A stretch of 64,000 nucleotides of DNA from Hallella mizrahii (GCF_009695775.1 NZ_VUNG01000002.1:166622-230621), one strand, 5' to 3'. Shown: positions 1-8,351, counted from the stretch's first letter. The notes: a model not told the origin generated them from the sequence alone. A program made the numbers and translations.

Positions 1-328
1 CCCAGTCATAGATGCCTTTTTGTAATGTCACCTTGCTGTGGTCAGCATTTGGATCTGATGTGTTGAGTTTCTGTTCACCAAAGGCTAGCCTGTTAAGCAC
101 ATCATGGTCACCACTGAAGATGATGCCGGCAGTGCAGTTCGGACTGTTCCTTGAAACTTGGTCGGGACGCTTGGCATCCATATACGGCTTGAAGCCAAGT
201 TCATCAAGTCTGTGCTGCAAGCGTTCATGCAACGGCACAGACAGGGAACCAAGAGGCACAATCTTTCCACCCTTGACTATCTCAAAGTTGAGTCTCTTGC
301 GTGAGTAGTTATAGGGATGTTCTATAAA
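1..328 (-). pseudogene. 5'-truncated plasmid mobilisation (MobV/Pre-type) protein fragment
   Basis: On the minus strand an open frame runs from a stop at 329-331 to the window edge. It reads NYSRKRLNFEIVKGGKIVP, then PLHERLQHRLDELGFKPYMD and NSPNCTAGIIFSGDHDVL. I recognise this as the N-terminal half of the mobilisation/plasmid-recombination proteins common on Bacteroidetes mobile elements, relaxases that nick DNA for transfer. No in-frame ATG precedes the conserved part and the usual first residues are missing, so the 5' end looks deleted; the 3' end lies outside the window. The family name comes from memory of the sequence type. The decay and the neighbouring IS remnant suggest old mobile-element debris. 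Confidence 0.7.
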
Positions 329-377
329 TTAAATTGCTAACAATCAACAAGTGTTTGCGTAATTCAAGAAAAAGTAT

Positions 378-385
378 TACCTTTG
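378..385 (+). promoter_or_regulatory. Promoter -7 element (TACCTTTG)
   Basis: TACCTTTG matches the Bacteroidetes -7 consensus TAnnTTTG. It lies 20 bp before the ATG of the transposase remnant and about 195 bp before the LuxR-type gene, so a promoter that once served an insertion sequence may now transcribe the regulator (inference). Confidence 0.5.
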
Positions 386-405
386 TAATATAAATCAGAC
401 GAAAG

Positions 406-562
406 ATGGACAAACTGACAGTATACCACAAGTCGATGGGCAAGAGCCTGTTTGAGGAGGAGTTTTACAGTAGAAGCCCTCTCCCAAATGGGCAATCCCT
501 TGGAACGACTTTCCTCTCTGGTGGATTTTGAGATGTTCCGCCCAGTTCTTGAAGATAACTGA
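406..562 (+). pseudogene. IS5-like transposase N-terminal remnant with frameshift
   Basis: The frame starting at ATG 406 gives MDKLTVYHKSMGKSLFEEEF and ends at a stop at 529-531. Near 470-480 the homology moves to the +1 frame, which reads LSQMGNPLERLSSLVDFEMF and stops at 560-562. These are the opening residues of IS5-type transposases as I know them (GNPLERL followed by VDFEMFRPVLE). Only about 50 residues remain and the catalytic DDE domain is absent, so this is a dead fragment. It sits just upstream of the LuxR-type gene and probably supplies its leader. Confidence 0.65.
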
Positions 563-579
563 ATAAAACAAAGGGCAAT

Positions 580-1335
580 ATGGCACAGATAGACGATTTC
601 TTTATGTACGAGAACCGCGTGGAGGGCATCACCGATGCCGACTACCAGCGTGCGCAGCCTTACGTGGAGGCGGCGCAGGCTTTCGCACAGACCACCTACC
701 AGAGCATCTACATCATCGACTACTACCGCAAGAACTTCCTCTACGTGTCGGACAATCCGCTCTTCCTTTGCGGACACACTGCCGACGAGGTACGCCAGAT
801 GGGCTACGGCTTCTACCTGAGCCACGTGCCTGAGGACGAGGTGCCGATGCTGACCGAACTGAATCGTTCCGGCTTCCGCGCCTTCTACGACGAGCCCGTG
901 GAGAACCGCCGTCAGTGCATGATGTCCTACGACTTCCACATCACCAACGGCAATCGTCTGTTGCTCGTCAACCACAAGATTACGCCCCTTGCCATGACCA
1001 CGGAAGGCCACGTTTGGCTGGCCCTCTGTACCGTCTCGCTCTCGCCCCACAAGGAGGCCGGGCACATCGAATTCTTCCAGTTCCATACGGGCGAGAAGCG
1101 CGAGTACTCACTGGAGAGCCACCGCTGGAAGATCCGCGAGACCATCACCCTGAAGCCTGAGGAAAAGCAGATTCTGACGCTCTCAGCTCAGGGCTACACC
1201 ATGAAGGAGATAGCCGAGAAGATGCTCCACTCGTTCGACACCGTGAAGTTCTACCGTCGCCAGATTTTCGAGAAGCTCGACGTGCAGAACATCACCGAAG
1301 CCCTCGCCTTTGCCACCAACTACGGCCTCGTATAA
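580..1335 (+). CDS. LuxR-family transcriptional regulator with PAS-like sensor region
   Basis: A 251-residue cytoplasmic protein. The last 60 residues form a GerE/LuxR helix-turn-helix, with LKPEEKQILTLSAQGYTMKE leading into IAEKMLHSFDTVKFYRRQIF, the typical spacing of that fold. Residues about 40-165 resemble a PAS-type ligand or redox sensor (IYIIDYYRKNFLYVSDNPLF, then DEVRQMGYGFYLSHVPEDEV). No phosphoreceiver domain is seen, so a small molecule rather than a kinase may be sensed. The gene lies 138 bp upstream of an outer-membrane receptor gene in the same direction, with two palindromic sites between them, so it probably controls that receptor (inference). The ligand is unknown. Confidence 0.85.
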   Translation: MAQIDDFFMYENRVEGITDADYQRAQPYVEAAQAFAQTTYQSIYIIDYYRKNFLYVSDNPLFLCGHTADEVRQMGYGFYLSHVPEDEVPMLTELNRSGFRAFYDEPVENRRQCMMSYDFHITNGNRLLLVNHKITPLAMTTEGHVWLALCTVSLSPHKEAGHIEFFQFHTGEKREYSLESHRWKIRETITLKPEEKQILTLSAQGYTMKEIAEKMLHSFDTVKFYRRQIFEKLDVQNITEALAFATNYGLV

Positions 1336-1366
1336 GCCGTCATCCCCACAATTTTAACATATTTTG

Positions 1367-1382
1367 TTACCCAAATGGGTAA
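1367..1382. promoter_or_regulatory. Palindromic operator candidate 1 (TTACCCA-N2-TGGGTAA)
   Basis: TTACCCAAATGGGTAA has 7-bp perfect inverted arms around AA. It lies 32 bp after the LuxR-type gene and about 90 bp before the receptor gene. A degenerate second copy follows with its centre 39 bp away. It is a candidate binding site for the upstream regulator. Confidence 0.5.
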
Positions 1383-1405
1383 TTTTTCATCCCTGTGATG
1401 CAGAA

Positions 1406-1421
1406 TTACCCATTTAGGTAG
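1406..1421. promoter_or_regulatory. Palindromic operator candidate 2 (TTACCCA-N2-TAGGTAG)
   Basis: An imperfect copy of the site at 1367, TTACCCATTTAGGTAG. It lies about 43 bp upstream of the expected transcription start of the receptor gene, the usual place for a class II activator site. Confidence 0.45.
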
Positions 1422-1442
1422 TAGGTTTATTTGGTCGTTTCA

Positions 1443-1451
1443 TTTATTTTG
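1443..1451 (+). promoter_or_regulatory. Possible promoter -7 element of the receptor gene
   Basis: TTTATTTTG resembles TAnnTTTG with one base missing. It is the only near match in the gap before the receptor gene at 1474. A weak core promoter would fit dependence on an activator bound at the palindromes. Confidence 0.35.
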
Positions 1452-1473
1452 CGGGCAAAAAGTCGTAAAAGAT

Positions 1474-3780
1474 ATGAAAAGATTGATTCTATTTTCAATG
1501 ATGTGCCTCATGGTGATAGCCTCGACAGCACAAAACATCAGTGGCAGGGTGATTGACGAGCAGGCCAAGCCGATGCCGTTTGCCAATGTTGTGCTCGTCA
1601 GCCGTTCCGACTCCGCTTATATTGCAGGAGCAGTGACTAAGGATGACGGATCTTTCTCTATTGCTACCGATAATCAAGACGGGCTACTGAAAGTGTCGAG
1701 CGTGGGTTATATAATAAGGTATATAGACGCACGACAGGGCAATATCGGTGACATCCAGATGCAGCCCGACACGCAGATGTTGGGCGAGGTGGTGGTGAAA
1801 GGGCAGATGCCGACGCATAAAATGACCACCGAAGGTGTGCTGACCACAGTGGAGAACACGCTACTGAGCAAGGCGGGAACAGCCAACGACGTGCTGCAGC
1901 AACTGCCCGGCGTGCAGAAGAAGGGCGACGGCATAGAGGTGTTCGGCAAGGGTACACCGCTCATCTACATCAACGGGCGGCAGTTACGCGACAAATCCGA
2001 ACTGGACAAAATCAGTAGTGAGAGCGTCAAGAGCGTGGAACTCATTACCACCCCCGGAGCGAAGTACGACGCGCAGGTGGAGTCGGTTATCCTCATCAAG
2101 ACCCGCCGCCAGCAGGGCGAGGGATGGAGCGGCGACGTGCAGAGCCACTACCGCCAGGGCTACAATCCCGACCTTGACCTCGGGCTGAACCTCAACTACC
2201 GCCACAATGGTCTCGATGTATTCGGCAGCGTGTGGTACAACGATGACCAAAACCGCCAGCGCAACCTCATCAACCTCGATGTCGTGGCCGACACGCTCTG
2301 GCACATGGCCGAACAATTCAATTCCGACACGCACCACCGCTCGTTCTACGTCTCGGCGGGCGTGAACTACGTGTTCAATGACCAGCACTCGATGGGCTTC
2401 CGCTACGATACAAAGGCGTGGCTGAAGCCCAAGATGACGGGCAGCTTCATTGCCGACGTAACTGCCGACGGAGTTTTCTACGACCACCTCGACAGCAAAC
2501 TCGAACAGGAGACGACTTCTAACATGCCGCATACGCTCAACGTTTATTATAACGGACGAGTGGGCAAAACAACGATTGACTTCAACACAGATTACATTTT
2601 CCACAAAGACCGCACGTCGCAATTCACTAACGAGGTGAGTCAGGAGCGCACGAGTCGCACTGTGACCAGCACCAACGTCGTACGCAACCAACTCTGGGCA
2701 TCGAAACTCGTGCTGTCGTGGCCGCTTTGGAAAGGCAACCTGCAGGCGGGTACCGAATACGACATTACCAACCGTAACGACGACTATGTGAACCCCGAGC
2801 AGGTAGTACCCACGTCACAGACGGAACAGCGCGAGAGGAACTACATCTTCTTCGCCGAGTACAGTCGCTCGCTGCCCTTCGGTCAGATGCGCTTGGGACT
2901 TCGCAACGAGAACGTCAGCACAGACTACTATCTCCGTGGCGTTCATCAGCCCGAGCAGAGCCGCTCGTATCACCATTTCTTCCCTACCGCCGCACTGATG
3001 GCCAAGGCGGGCAAAGTGCAGTTGATGGCCAACTATGCCATGAAGATTCAGCAACCCTACTATTGGATGCTGAGCAGCAACGTGGCCTACGTCAACCGTT
3101 TTACTTGGGAAAGTGGCAACCCAATGCTGCAGCCCGCCATACGCAACGAGGTGGGTCTGATGGCGATGTACAAGTGGATGCGCTTGGCCGTCGATTACAA
3201 GCATACCACCGACGAGATTGTAAATGTGGCTGAGACCGTAGCGGGCAACGAGGCCACCACCATCATCACCCGCGCCAACGTCCATCGCTCCGACGGCCTC
3301 CGTGCCATGCTCACCCTCTCGCCCCGCTTTGGCCTCTATCAGCCGTCACTCACCGTTGGCGTGATAAAGGACTGGATCAAGATTCCGTCACCAGTAGGCA
3401 ATCTCAGCCCGAAGAACCCTATCGGCCTCATCCAGTCGAACAACGACTTCCAACTGTCGCCAACCCTCACCGCTTCGGCCAGCCTACAAGTGACGACCAC
3501 GGGTGACCAGCAGAACATGACCGTTACAAAGCCCGGATACGTGGCCGACGTGAGTGTCACAAAGACGTTCTTCGACAACCGTCTGTCGGTGAGGATCGGT
3601 GGTCGCAACCTGTTCAACTCGCAGCAGCACATCAACATCTGCTACGGCCTTCGCTCTCTCTATCAGGAAACCCACAAAGACTCCCGCAAGTTTGAGTTAT
3701 CCGTCCGCTACAACTTCAACGCCACCAACTCGAAGTACAAAGGCACGGGTGCCGGAAACGACGAGAAAAACCGCTTCTGA
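1474..3780 (+). CDS. TonB-dependent receptor-like outer-membrane beta-barrel protein
   Basis: 768 residues. A signal peptide (about 1-20, MKRLILFSMMCLMVIASTAQ) is followed by a CarboxypepD_reg-like beta-sandwich (about 22-95, ISGRVIDEQAKPMPFANVVL), a plug domain (about 115-215, with NDVLQQLPGVQKKGDGIEVF and YINGRQLRDK) and a long barrel to the C-terminus. This layout is the Bacteroidetes OMP_b-brl family. The protein should sit in the outer membrane; whether it imports a substrate or has another envelope role cannot be read from the sequence. No SusD-like lipoprotein gene follows, which argues against a classical glycan-uptake locus. A small gene begins one base after its stop, implying co-transcription. 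Confidence 0.9.
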   Translation: MKRLILFSMMCLMVIASTAQNISGRVIDEQAKPMPFANVVLVSRSDSAYIAGAVTKDDGSFSIATDNQDGLLKVSSVGYIIRYIDARQGNIGDIQMQPDTQMLGEVVVKGQMPTHKMTTEGVLTTVENTLLSKAGTANDVLQQLPGVQKKGDGIEVFGKGTPLIYINGRQLRDKSELDKISSESVKSVELITTPGAKYDAQVESVILIKTRRQQGEGWSGDVQSHYRQGYNPDLDLGLNLNYRHNGLDVFGSVWYNDDQNRQRNLINLDVVADTLWHMAEQFNSDTHHRSFYVSAGVNYVFNDQHSMGFRYDTKAWLKPKMTGSFIADVTADGVFYDHLDSKLEQETTSNMPHTLNVYYNGRVGKTTIDFNTDYIFHKDRTSQFTNEVSQERTSRTVTSTNVVRNQLWASKLVLSWPLWKGNLQAGTEYDITNRNDDYVNPEQVVPTSQTEQRERNYIFFAEYSRSLPFGQMRLGLRNENVSTDYYLRGVHQPEQSRSYHHFFPTAALMAKAGKVQLMANYAMKIQQPYYWMLSSNVAYVNRFTWESGNPMLQPAIRNEVGLMAMYKWMRLAVDYKHTTDEIVNVAETVAGNEATTIITRANVHRSDGLRAMLTLSPRFGLYQPSLTVGVIKDWIKIPSPVGNLSPKNPIGLIQSNNDFQLSPTLTASASLQVTTTGDQQNMTVTKPGYVADVSVTKTFFDNRLSVRIGGRNLFNSQQHINICYGLRSLYQETHKDSRKFELSVRYNFNATNSKYKGTGAGNDEKNRF

Positions 3781-3781
3781 T

Positions 3782-4132
3782 ATGGAACCTATTCATCATT
3801 ACATAGATCTCTCATGGGCCGTGGTGGGCATTTGTGAGAATCCCCACCAGCCCCTTTCGTCCTGCATCCCCAGCATCGAGGAGGATAAGGCCGCAGCCGT
3901 AGAGCATTACGTCATCGGCTACATGGCCTTCTGGCACATCGCCTTTGTGGATGAAGACCGCCTCGTACCATGCCGCGACGACACCCTGCGCAACGAGGCC
4001 CGGCAGAAGATAGACCGCTACATCGCCGACCATCCGCCCGTCGAGACCTTCCCCCGCTTCTACCTCGTTCTTCTTCGCCAACCCATCGCCCCGATGGAAC
4101 CCGACGGCATGAGCCGCGTGTATCAGATGTAA
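3782..4132 (+). CDS. Small conserved-looking protein of unknown function
   Basis: 116 residues starting at ATG 3782, one base after the receptor stop codon, so the two genes are very probably co-translated. The protein is acidic and soluble, with no signal peptide or membrane segment. It contains HHYIDLSWAVVGICENPHQP near the start and FPRFYLVLLRQPIAPMEPDG near the end. Codon use resembles the receptor gene. I do not recognise the family. Its position suggests a role linked to the receptor or its regulator, but nothing in the sequence proves it. Confidence 0.65.
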   Translation: MEPIHHYIDLSWAVVGICENPHQPLSSCIPSIEEDKAAAVEHYVIGYMAFWHIAFVDEDRLVPCRDDTLRNEARQKIDRYIADHPPVETFPRFYLVLLRQPIAPMEPDGMSRVYQM

Positions 4133-4456
4133 CATAGGCAAATGTCAGACAAATGTCAGGAAAGACATTCGTTTGTCAGGCATAAATGACAGGGCAAGTT
4201 CAACATAGAAGTGCAATCGATAGACAGGTATAACCTAAATAACCTATACCTGAAAACACCGAGGGGCCAGGAGGCGAGCAGCCCCCATAAACGATCTTGA
4301 ACGGCAGAAGAGATTAGCAATGCATAAAAAAGAAAAGGAAGAACGCTTTCTCCCTAAAATCAACTATATTTGCATTGTTATGTACAAACATTTGATTTCG
4401 GAACAAAGGTACGCAATTTCCTGACTCCAGATGAAGTCGTTTATAAAAAGACTTCG
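4133..4456. other. Intergenic region with short direct repeats and a hairpin
   Basis: No gene is supported here. At 4139-4190 the words AAATGTCAG, AAATGTCAG, TTTGTCAG and AAATGACAG recur. At 4225-4252 CAGGTATA and TATACCTG form an 8-bp stem without a T-tract. TATATTTG (4365-4372, plus) and the complement of TACCTTTG (4403-4410, minus) are two facing promoter-like elements with no recognisable gene between them. Confidence 0.45.
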
Positions 4457-4464
4457 TAAATTTG
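4457..4464 (+). promoter_or_regulatory. Promoter -7 element (TAAATTTG)
   Basis: TAAATTTG fits TAnnTTTG and would start transcription near 4470, about 35 bp before the ATG at 4505. It excludes the longer TTG-initiated frame, whose first codon lies at about the transcription start. Confidence 0.5.
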
Positions 4465-4504
4465 CACTTGCTAATTGACTCCGCCCTTCGAGGGTATAAC
4501 AACA

Positions 4505-4972
4505 ATGCTAAAAGATATAACGAGCATGAAATACAAGAAAATCACCTTTCAAAATTCCAGCCCGCTGACTTTAAAGGCCAAGATAGCCTTTTATTTAGTC
4601 GGAGTGATACTGATCGCCGCAGGTATTTTCTTTCTTGTCTGTGACCTGACACACGCTATTGTTGAGGGAAGAAAGATTGCTGTGGAATGCTTGATGATAA
4701 TAGGAGGTGGAGCGGTGATAACCGGAGTGTATTTCAGAAAACGCATTCCTGAGATGGTGAAGTTTTATATCTCTTGGATAGGAATGATTGGCGCGTCTAT
4801 CACCTTGATGCTCGCCCAGCATGGTACTTATAGATACGGTCCTACAACACTTCAGGTCATAGGATTCATCGGAACTATATTTTTCGGAGGCGTCGGACTT
4901 TGGATAATCTTCAACGATTGCATGTATCGCCTGAAACACAGAGAAGACGACAAAGACCAAGAGAGCGATTGA
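4505..4972 (+). CDS. Small integral membrane protein, unknown function
   Basis: 155 residues from ATG 4505; another in-frame ATG occurs six codons later. Four hydrophobic segments are visible: IAFYLVGVILIAAGIFFLVC, the CLMIIGGGAVITGVYF stretch, FYISWIGMIGASITLMLA and VIGFIGTIFFGGVGLWIIF. A charged tail (HREDDKDQESD) follows. It is therefore an inner-membrane protein of four helices with a cytoplasmic-type tail. No family is recognised and no catalytic motif is seen. It is monocistronic and convergent with the flippase-like gene downstream. Confidence 0.7.
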   Translation: MLKDITSMKYKKITFQNSSPLTLKAKIAFYLVGVILIAAGIFFLVCDLTHAIVEGRKIAVECLMIIGGGAVITGVYFRKRIPEMVKFYISWIGMIGASITLMLAQHGTYRYGPTTLQVIGFIGTIFFGGVGLWIIFNDCMYRLKHREDDKDQESD

Positions 4973-5029
4973 CTATCAAGGCCAAGCTTCGCCATGCCTC
5001 TTCCCAGCCAATCGCTCAGGAAGCAAGGA

Positions 5030-6046
5030 TCATCTGTCTTTTGAACTCTTCTCCAGTTTGATGAGCAGCAGTCCGATTCCAGTCCAAATCAACTCACGCA
5101 CACGCACGATCAATGCCACAAAGATGCCGGCACTGGCTGTGAGGCCTAAGCTGGTAGTGGACATGAGGAAACCACCCTCGCGACCGCCCAGTTGCAAAGG
5201 GATGAAGAAAAGCAGATTGGCAAAGAGTGAGGTGAAAGCCAGGATGAGCACACAATAGATGAAGTTGACGTGGGGCATGAGGACCAGCAGAATGAAGAAG
5301 ATCTCCAAAGCGGAGCAGATGCGGCACGAGAGCTCCAGGAGCACGGCACCGACGAAGTGGCGCGGCTGCTGCTTGTGCAGGGCAGCAATCTGCCGGTCGA
5401 TGGTGTTGAGCTGTTCACGATGCCGCTCGACAAACGGGGTAGCCCACCGCTTGATCATGGGCAGATGGCTCAGGAAGTTCATCACTCGGTTGGCCAAGCC
5501 CTTTTGGTATCCTACCATAAAGAACCAGACACCGAGAATGCAGAAACAGATGATGGCCAGCATAATCACCGTATAGAATACGGAGAAGGGATGGACAAAA
5601 AGAAAGACGATGGCCGAGAGCAACCAAAACCAAAAGTGGCTGAAGATATGGGTCATGGCATAGAGGATCACCGACGACGAAGCACGCTCTGTGCCAATCT
5701 TCGGTGCCAACTCCATGATACGGTAAGGCTCACCGCCCATCAGTCCGCCCGGCGTGGCATAGTTGAGTGCAAAGCCCGACACCGTGATCTTGTAGAGCCA
5801 CAGAAAGGAGATGCGCTTCACCGGCTTGCCGTCGGTCGACGGTTGGCTGCATACCCCCTTGATGATCAGATACCACGCCGAAGTGTTGAACACATAGAGA
5901 AACATCCACAGCGCTACGACGGCGAAAAACCAGTAGCCCGCATGTTTCAGTCCCGCCCACACTTGCGCAAAGTCAAGTTGGGTGACCATGATGATCAGTA
6001 CGATGAGTCCAAAAATGAAGAAGCCGTTCTGGTATTTCTTTTTCAT
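5030..6046 (-). CDS. Lysylphosphatidylglycerol synthase/flippase-like membrane protein (UPF0104/YbhN type)
   Basis: 338 residues with about eight transmembrane helices, among them FFIFGLIVLIIMVTQLDF near the start and VLILAFTSLFANLLFFIPLQ near the end. The GGREGGFLMSTTSLGLTASA segment near the C-terminus is typical of the membrane domain shared by MprF, AglD and YbhN proteins, which move lipids or lipid-linked molecules across the inner membrane. No cytoplasmic lysyl-transferase domain is present, so it is flippase-like only. It is the last gene of a minus-strand run rlmN-DUF4837-pdxA-this gene, 32 bp after pdxA. The substrate is not known. Confidence 0.8.
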   Translation of the reverse strand: MKKKYQNGFFIFGLIVLIIMVTQLDFAQVWAGLKHAGYWFFAVVALWMFLYVFNTSAWYLIIKGVCSQPSTDGKPVKRISFLWLYKITVSGFALNYATPGGLMGGEPYRIMELAPKIGTERASSSVILYAMTHIFSHFWFWLLSAIVFLFVHPFSVFYTVIMLAIICFCILGVWFFMVGYQKGLANRVMNFLSHLPMIKRWATPFVERHREQLNTIDRQIAALHKQQPRHFVGAVLLELSCRICSALEIFFILLVLMPHVNFIYCVLILAFTSLFANLLFFIPLQLGGREGGFLMSTTSLGLTASAGIFVALIVRVRELIWTGIGLLLIKLEKSSKDR

Positions 6047-6078
6047 GCTGTCGAGAGATGTTGTATGCTATATGTGTG

Positions 6079-7245
6079 TTATTGTTCCTTGCCGTTGCTT
6101 TCCTGAGCTTTGGCGGCAGGAGCGGGACGGTTGCCGAGTCGCTCCTTAATGGCGTTCTCGTGCTTCTTGGGAATGGAGAAGCGCACCTTCTCACTGTCGT
6201 CCTTCTTCTCGTGATAGAGCTTAGGCAACGGGTTGGCCAGCGGTTCGTCGTAGGCACGGCGGTTGCGGAAGCCGTCGATGGCGGCGTAGATAGCGTGGCG
6301 CAAAGGCGTGGGATCGGCAACACCCTGGCCGGCGATGTCGTAGCAAGGGGAGAGATCGGGAGCCGTAGCTACCAAAGGCAGTCCTCCAAGATAGCGGACA
6401 TTGTTGTCGGGATGGAGCGTCTTGAACGGTGCCAGTCCCTGATCGTGGTACATGGCAAGAATGGCATCGAAGTGATAGTAGTCGCCCTGCTGGAAGAAGA
6501 GGTCAGCCTGATAAGGGCCGAAGACGTTGACACCGGCATCAGCCAACTTCTGGATAGCCGGTACGATGGCCTCAGTCTCCTCCTTGCCCTCTGCCTTACC
6601 ATCAACGGGGTTAAGGGCAAGCACGGCAATGCGGGGATTTGAGACGCGCATGTCGCGGCGCAGCGTGGTGAAGAGAATCGCCACCTGCTCGATGATGTCG
6701 TGAGAGGTGATGGCAGCAGGGACATCCTTCAGGCTGATCTCGTCAGTCATCAGAGCCATGCGCATATCTTCGTTGATGAGCAGGCTCTGCGCTTTCTTGC
6801 CCTCACCGATGCACTGCTCGATGTATTTGGCACGACGCGGGAAGTCGAAGCCACCCACATGAGCCTCGCCTTTATCGGCCGGAGCACAGACGAGCACGTC
6901 GAAGAGTCCGTCTTTGTAGTCGGTGATGACGCGGTCGAGTGCCTTCACAGCAGCCAGCGTGGCATCGGAAGAGGGAATGCCCATCTCCACCTTGATTTCC
7001 TCGTCGACGGCCGGAATGATGTTGAGCTTACCGTCCTGGGCAGCACTGGCGTCGTTGATGATGGTGAAGTTGTCTTTGATGCCCAGAGCCTTGCTATGAT
7101 AGGCGGCAACCTTGGGAGAGCCATATATAATAGGAGTGCAGAACTCAAACATATCTGTCTCCTCAAAAGCTTTGAATATAAGCTCGTAGCCGATACCGTT
7201 GGTGCTGCCGTGGGTGATGGCCACGCGTATTTTGTTGTTGTTCAT
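6079..7245 (-). CDS. pdxA: 4-hydroxythreonine-4-phosphate dehydrogenase homologue (PdxA), divergent active site
   Basis: 388 residues. PdxA oxidises 4-phosphohydroxy-L-threonine with NAD in pyridoxal phosphate synthesis. The fold is clear from ITHGSTNGIGYELI at the start, the MYHDQGLAPFKTL motif (about 265-277) and the DIAGQGVADPTPLRHAIYAA tail. In E. coli PdxA three histidines bind the catalytic metal. Here the GHTE motif is FPRRAKYIE (about 135-143) and NPHAGE is NPVDGKAEG (about 212-220), so two ligands are replaced and only His267 of YHDQG remains. A charged C-terminal tail of about 50 residues is extra. It may be a genuine but altered PdxA or a paralogue with another substrate. Co-transcribed with rlmN and DUF4837. 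Confidence 0.85.
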   Translation of the reverse strand: MNNNKIRVAITHGSTNGIGYELIFKAFEETDMFEFCTPIIYGSPKVAAYHSKALGIKDNFTIINDASAAQDGKLNIIPAVDEEIKVEMGIPSSDATLAAVKALDRVITDYKDGLFDVLVCAPADKGEAHVGGFDFPRRAKYIEQCIGEGKKAQSLLINEDMRMALMTDEISLKDVPAAITSHDIIEQVAILFTTLRRDMRVSNPRIAVLALNPVDGKAEGKEETEAIVPAIQKLADAGVNVFGPYQADLFFQQGDYYHFDAILAMYHDQGLAPFKTLHPDNNVRYLGGLPLVATAPDLSPCYDIAGQGVADPTPLRHAIYAAIDGFRNRRAYDEPLANPLPKLYHEKKDDSEKVRFSIPKKHENAIKERLGNRPAPAAKAQESNGKEQ

Positions 7246-7292
7246 GGTTGTTTGGTCTTATATATTAGTCTTGAATATTTTTATGTTAGATA

Positions 7293-8336
7293 TCATTGAT
7301 CTTTGCGCTTAGCTTGCCTCATGGTATTGAGCACGGCTTCGAGGCGGCGGATTGCATTGCGCTTGGTCTTGCCCGGAGCGAACACAAAACCCTCGACGAC
7401 GATATGACGGCAAACAAAGTTGCCCTGCCGCTCGGGCTGCTGCAACAGGAGCGTGCGGCTGACAAACGGGCCGCCCATGGCATCGCCCGTCATCATCCAC
7501 AGGCCGCGGTAGAAGCCCCGTCCATCGGTCAGTACACTTTCGGGGACTGTGGCCATGTGCATACTGTCGGTCTCACCGAGGATGTTGCGACCCAACATAT
7601 AGTCACGGGCGCCGATGAAATAGCGGGACTCGCTGTCGATAAAACCAACTGTTTGAACGTCACGTTCGATATGATTAGCTTTAGCATCAGAAGCGTTGAC
7701 AGAATTCCAATCGCGATAGACCACAATGTTTTGCATCATGGTGGCTGAGTTGTTGCTCAACCAAAGGAAGTCTTTGCCCTGCTTGCTGGCAATCATGTCG
7801 GCAGGTATCCACAACTCTATGCCGAACATCTTCCGGGCGAGCTTTTCGGCCTTGACGTTCCGCTCATGGCGCAGGATGCTGAGCTGCTTCTTCATCTCTG
7901 AGCGATTGAGGAGAAAGCGCAGCCGCCGTCCTACGCTGTCGATACTGTTGCGAAGTGCCATTGCCGACGGTGCCCCGATATGCACCACGGTTTGAGGCTG
8001 TGCCCACACATTGCGCTCGCTACGGATGGAGGGACGAGTGTATGCCTCAGCATTGATGTCGACGATCACGATATTGCGCGTATAGCGGAGCGTGTTGCCG
8101 AAAGCCTTCGTGCTGACCTCCGACACATCGAAACTCGGTTCGGGTTGCGGCAAGCCCTCCACATCGACAGAGAGCACGCTGCGTACCATGCCTGCCGTGT
8201 CGCCCACCAGCAACACTTCATAGAGCTGTCCGCCGGAACGGGGCAGCAAGCCACCATTGCGACAACTCACAAGAGCAAACAGCAGCAACAATAGAGCACT
8301 TCTGAGACTCACTGCGCTATGGGCGATACGCTTCAC
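7293..8336 (-). CDS. DUF4837 family lipoprotein
   Basis: 347 residues. A signal peptide ends in a lipobox (ALVSC, Cys25), so the protein should be lipidated and held at the periplasmic face or outer membrane. The body (SGGQLYEVLLVGD, then LRYTRNIVIVDINAEAYTRP and FGIELWIPADMIASKQGKDF) matches the Bacteroidetes DUF4837 family, whose function is unknown. It lies 15 bp after rlmN and 47 bp before pdxA in one run of genes. Confidence 0.85.
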   Translation of the reverse strand: MKRIAHSAVSLRSALLLLLFALVSCRNGGLLPRSGGQLYEVLLVGDTAGMVRSVLSVDVEGLPQPEPSFDVSEVSTKAFGNTLRYTRNIVIVDINAEAYTRPSIRSERNVWAQPQTVVHIGAPSAMALRNSIDSVGRRLRFLLNRSEMKKQLSILRHERNVKAEKLARKMFGIELWIPADMIASKQGKDFLWLSNNSATMMQNIVVYRDWNSVNASDAKANHIERDVQTVGFIDSESRYFIGARDYMLGRNILGETDSMHMATVPESVLTDGRGFYRGLWMMTGDAMGGPFVSRTLLLQQPERQGNFVCRHIVVEGFVFAPGKTKRNAIRRLEAVLNTMRQAKRKDQ

Positions 8337-8351
8337 GGAATGGTGCGGTTT

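Noticed and set aside
1474..4132. SusC/SusD polysaccharide-utilisation locus
   Set aside because: No SusD-type lipoprotein or glycoside hydrolase follows the receptor gene.
4314..4505. 63-codon minus-strand gene
   Set aside because: A minus-strand TACCTTTG lies inside the frame rather than before it, and it covers the promoter of the opposite gene; no family features.
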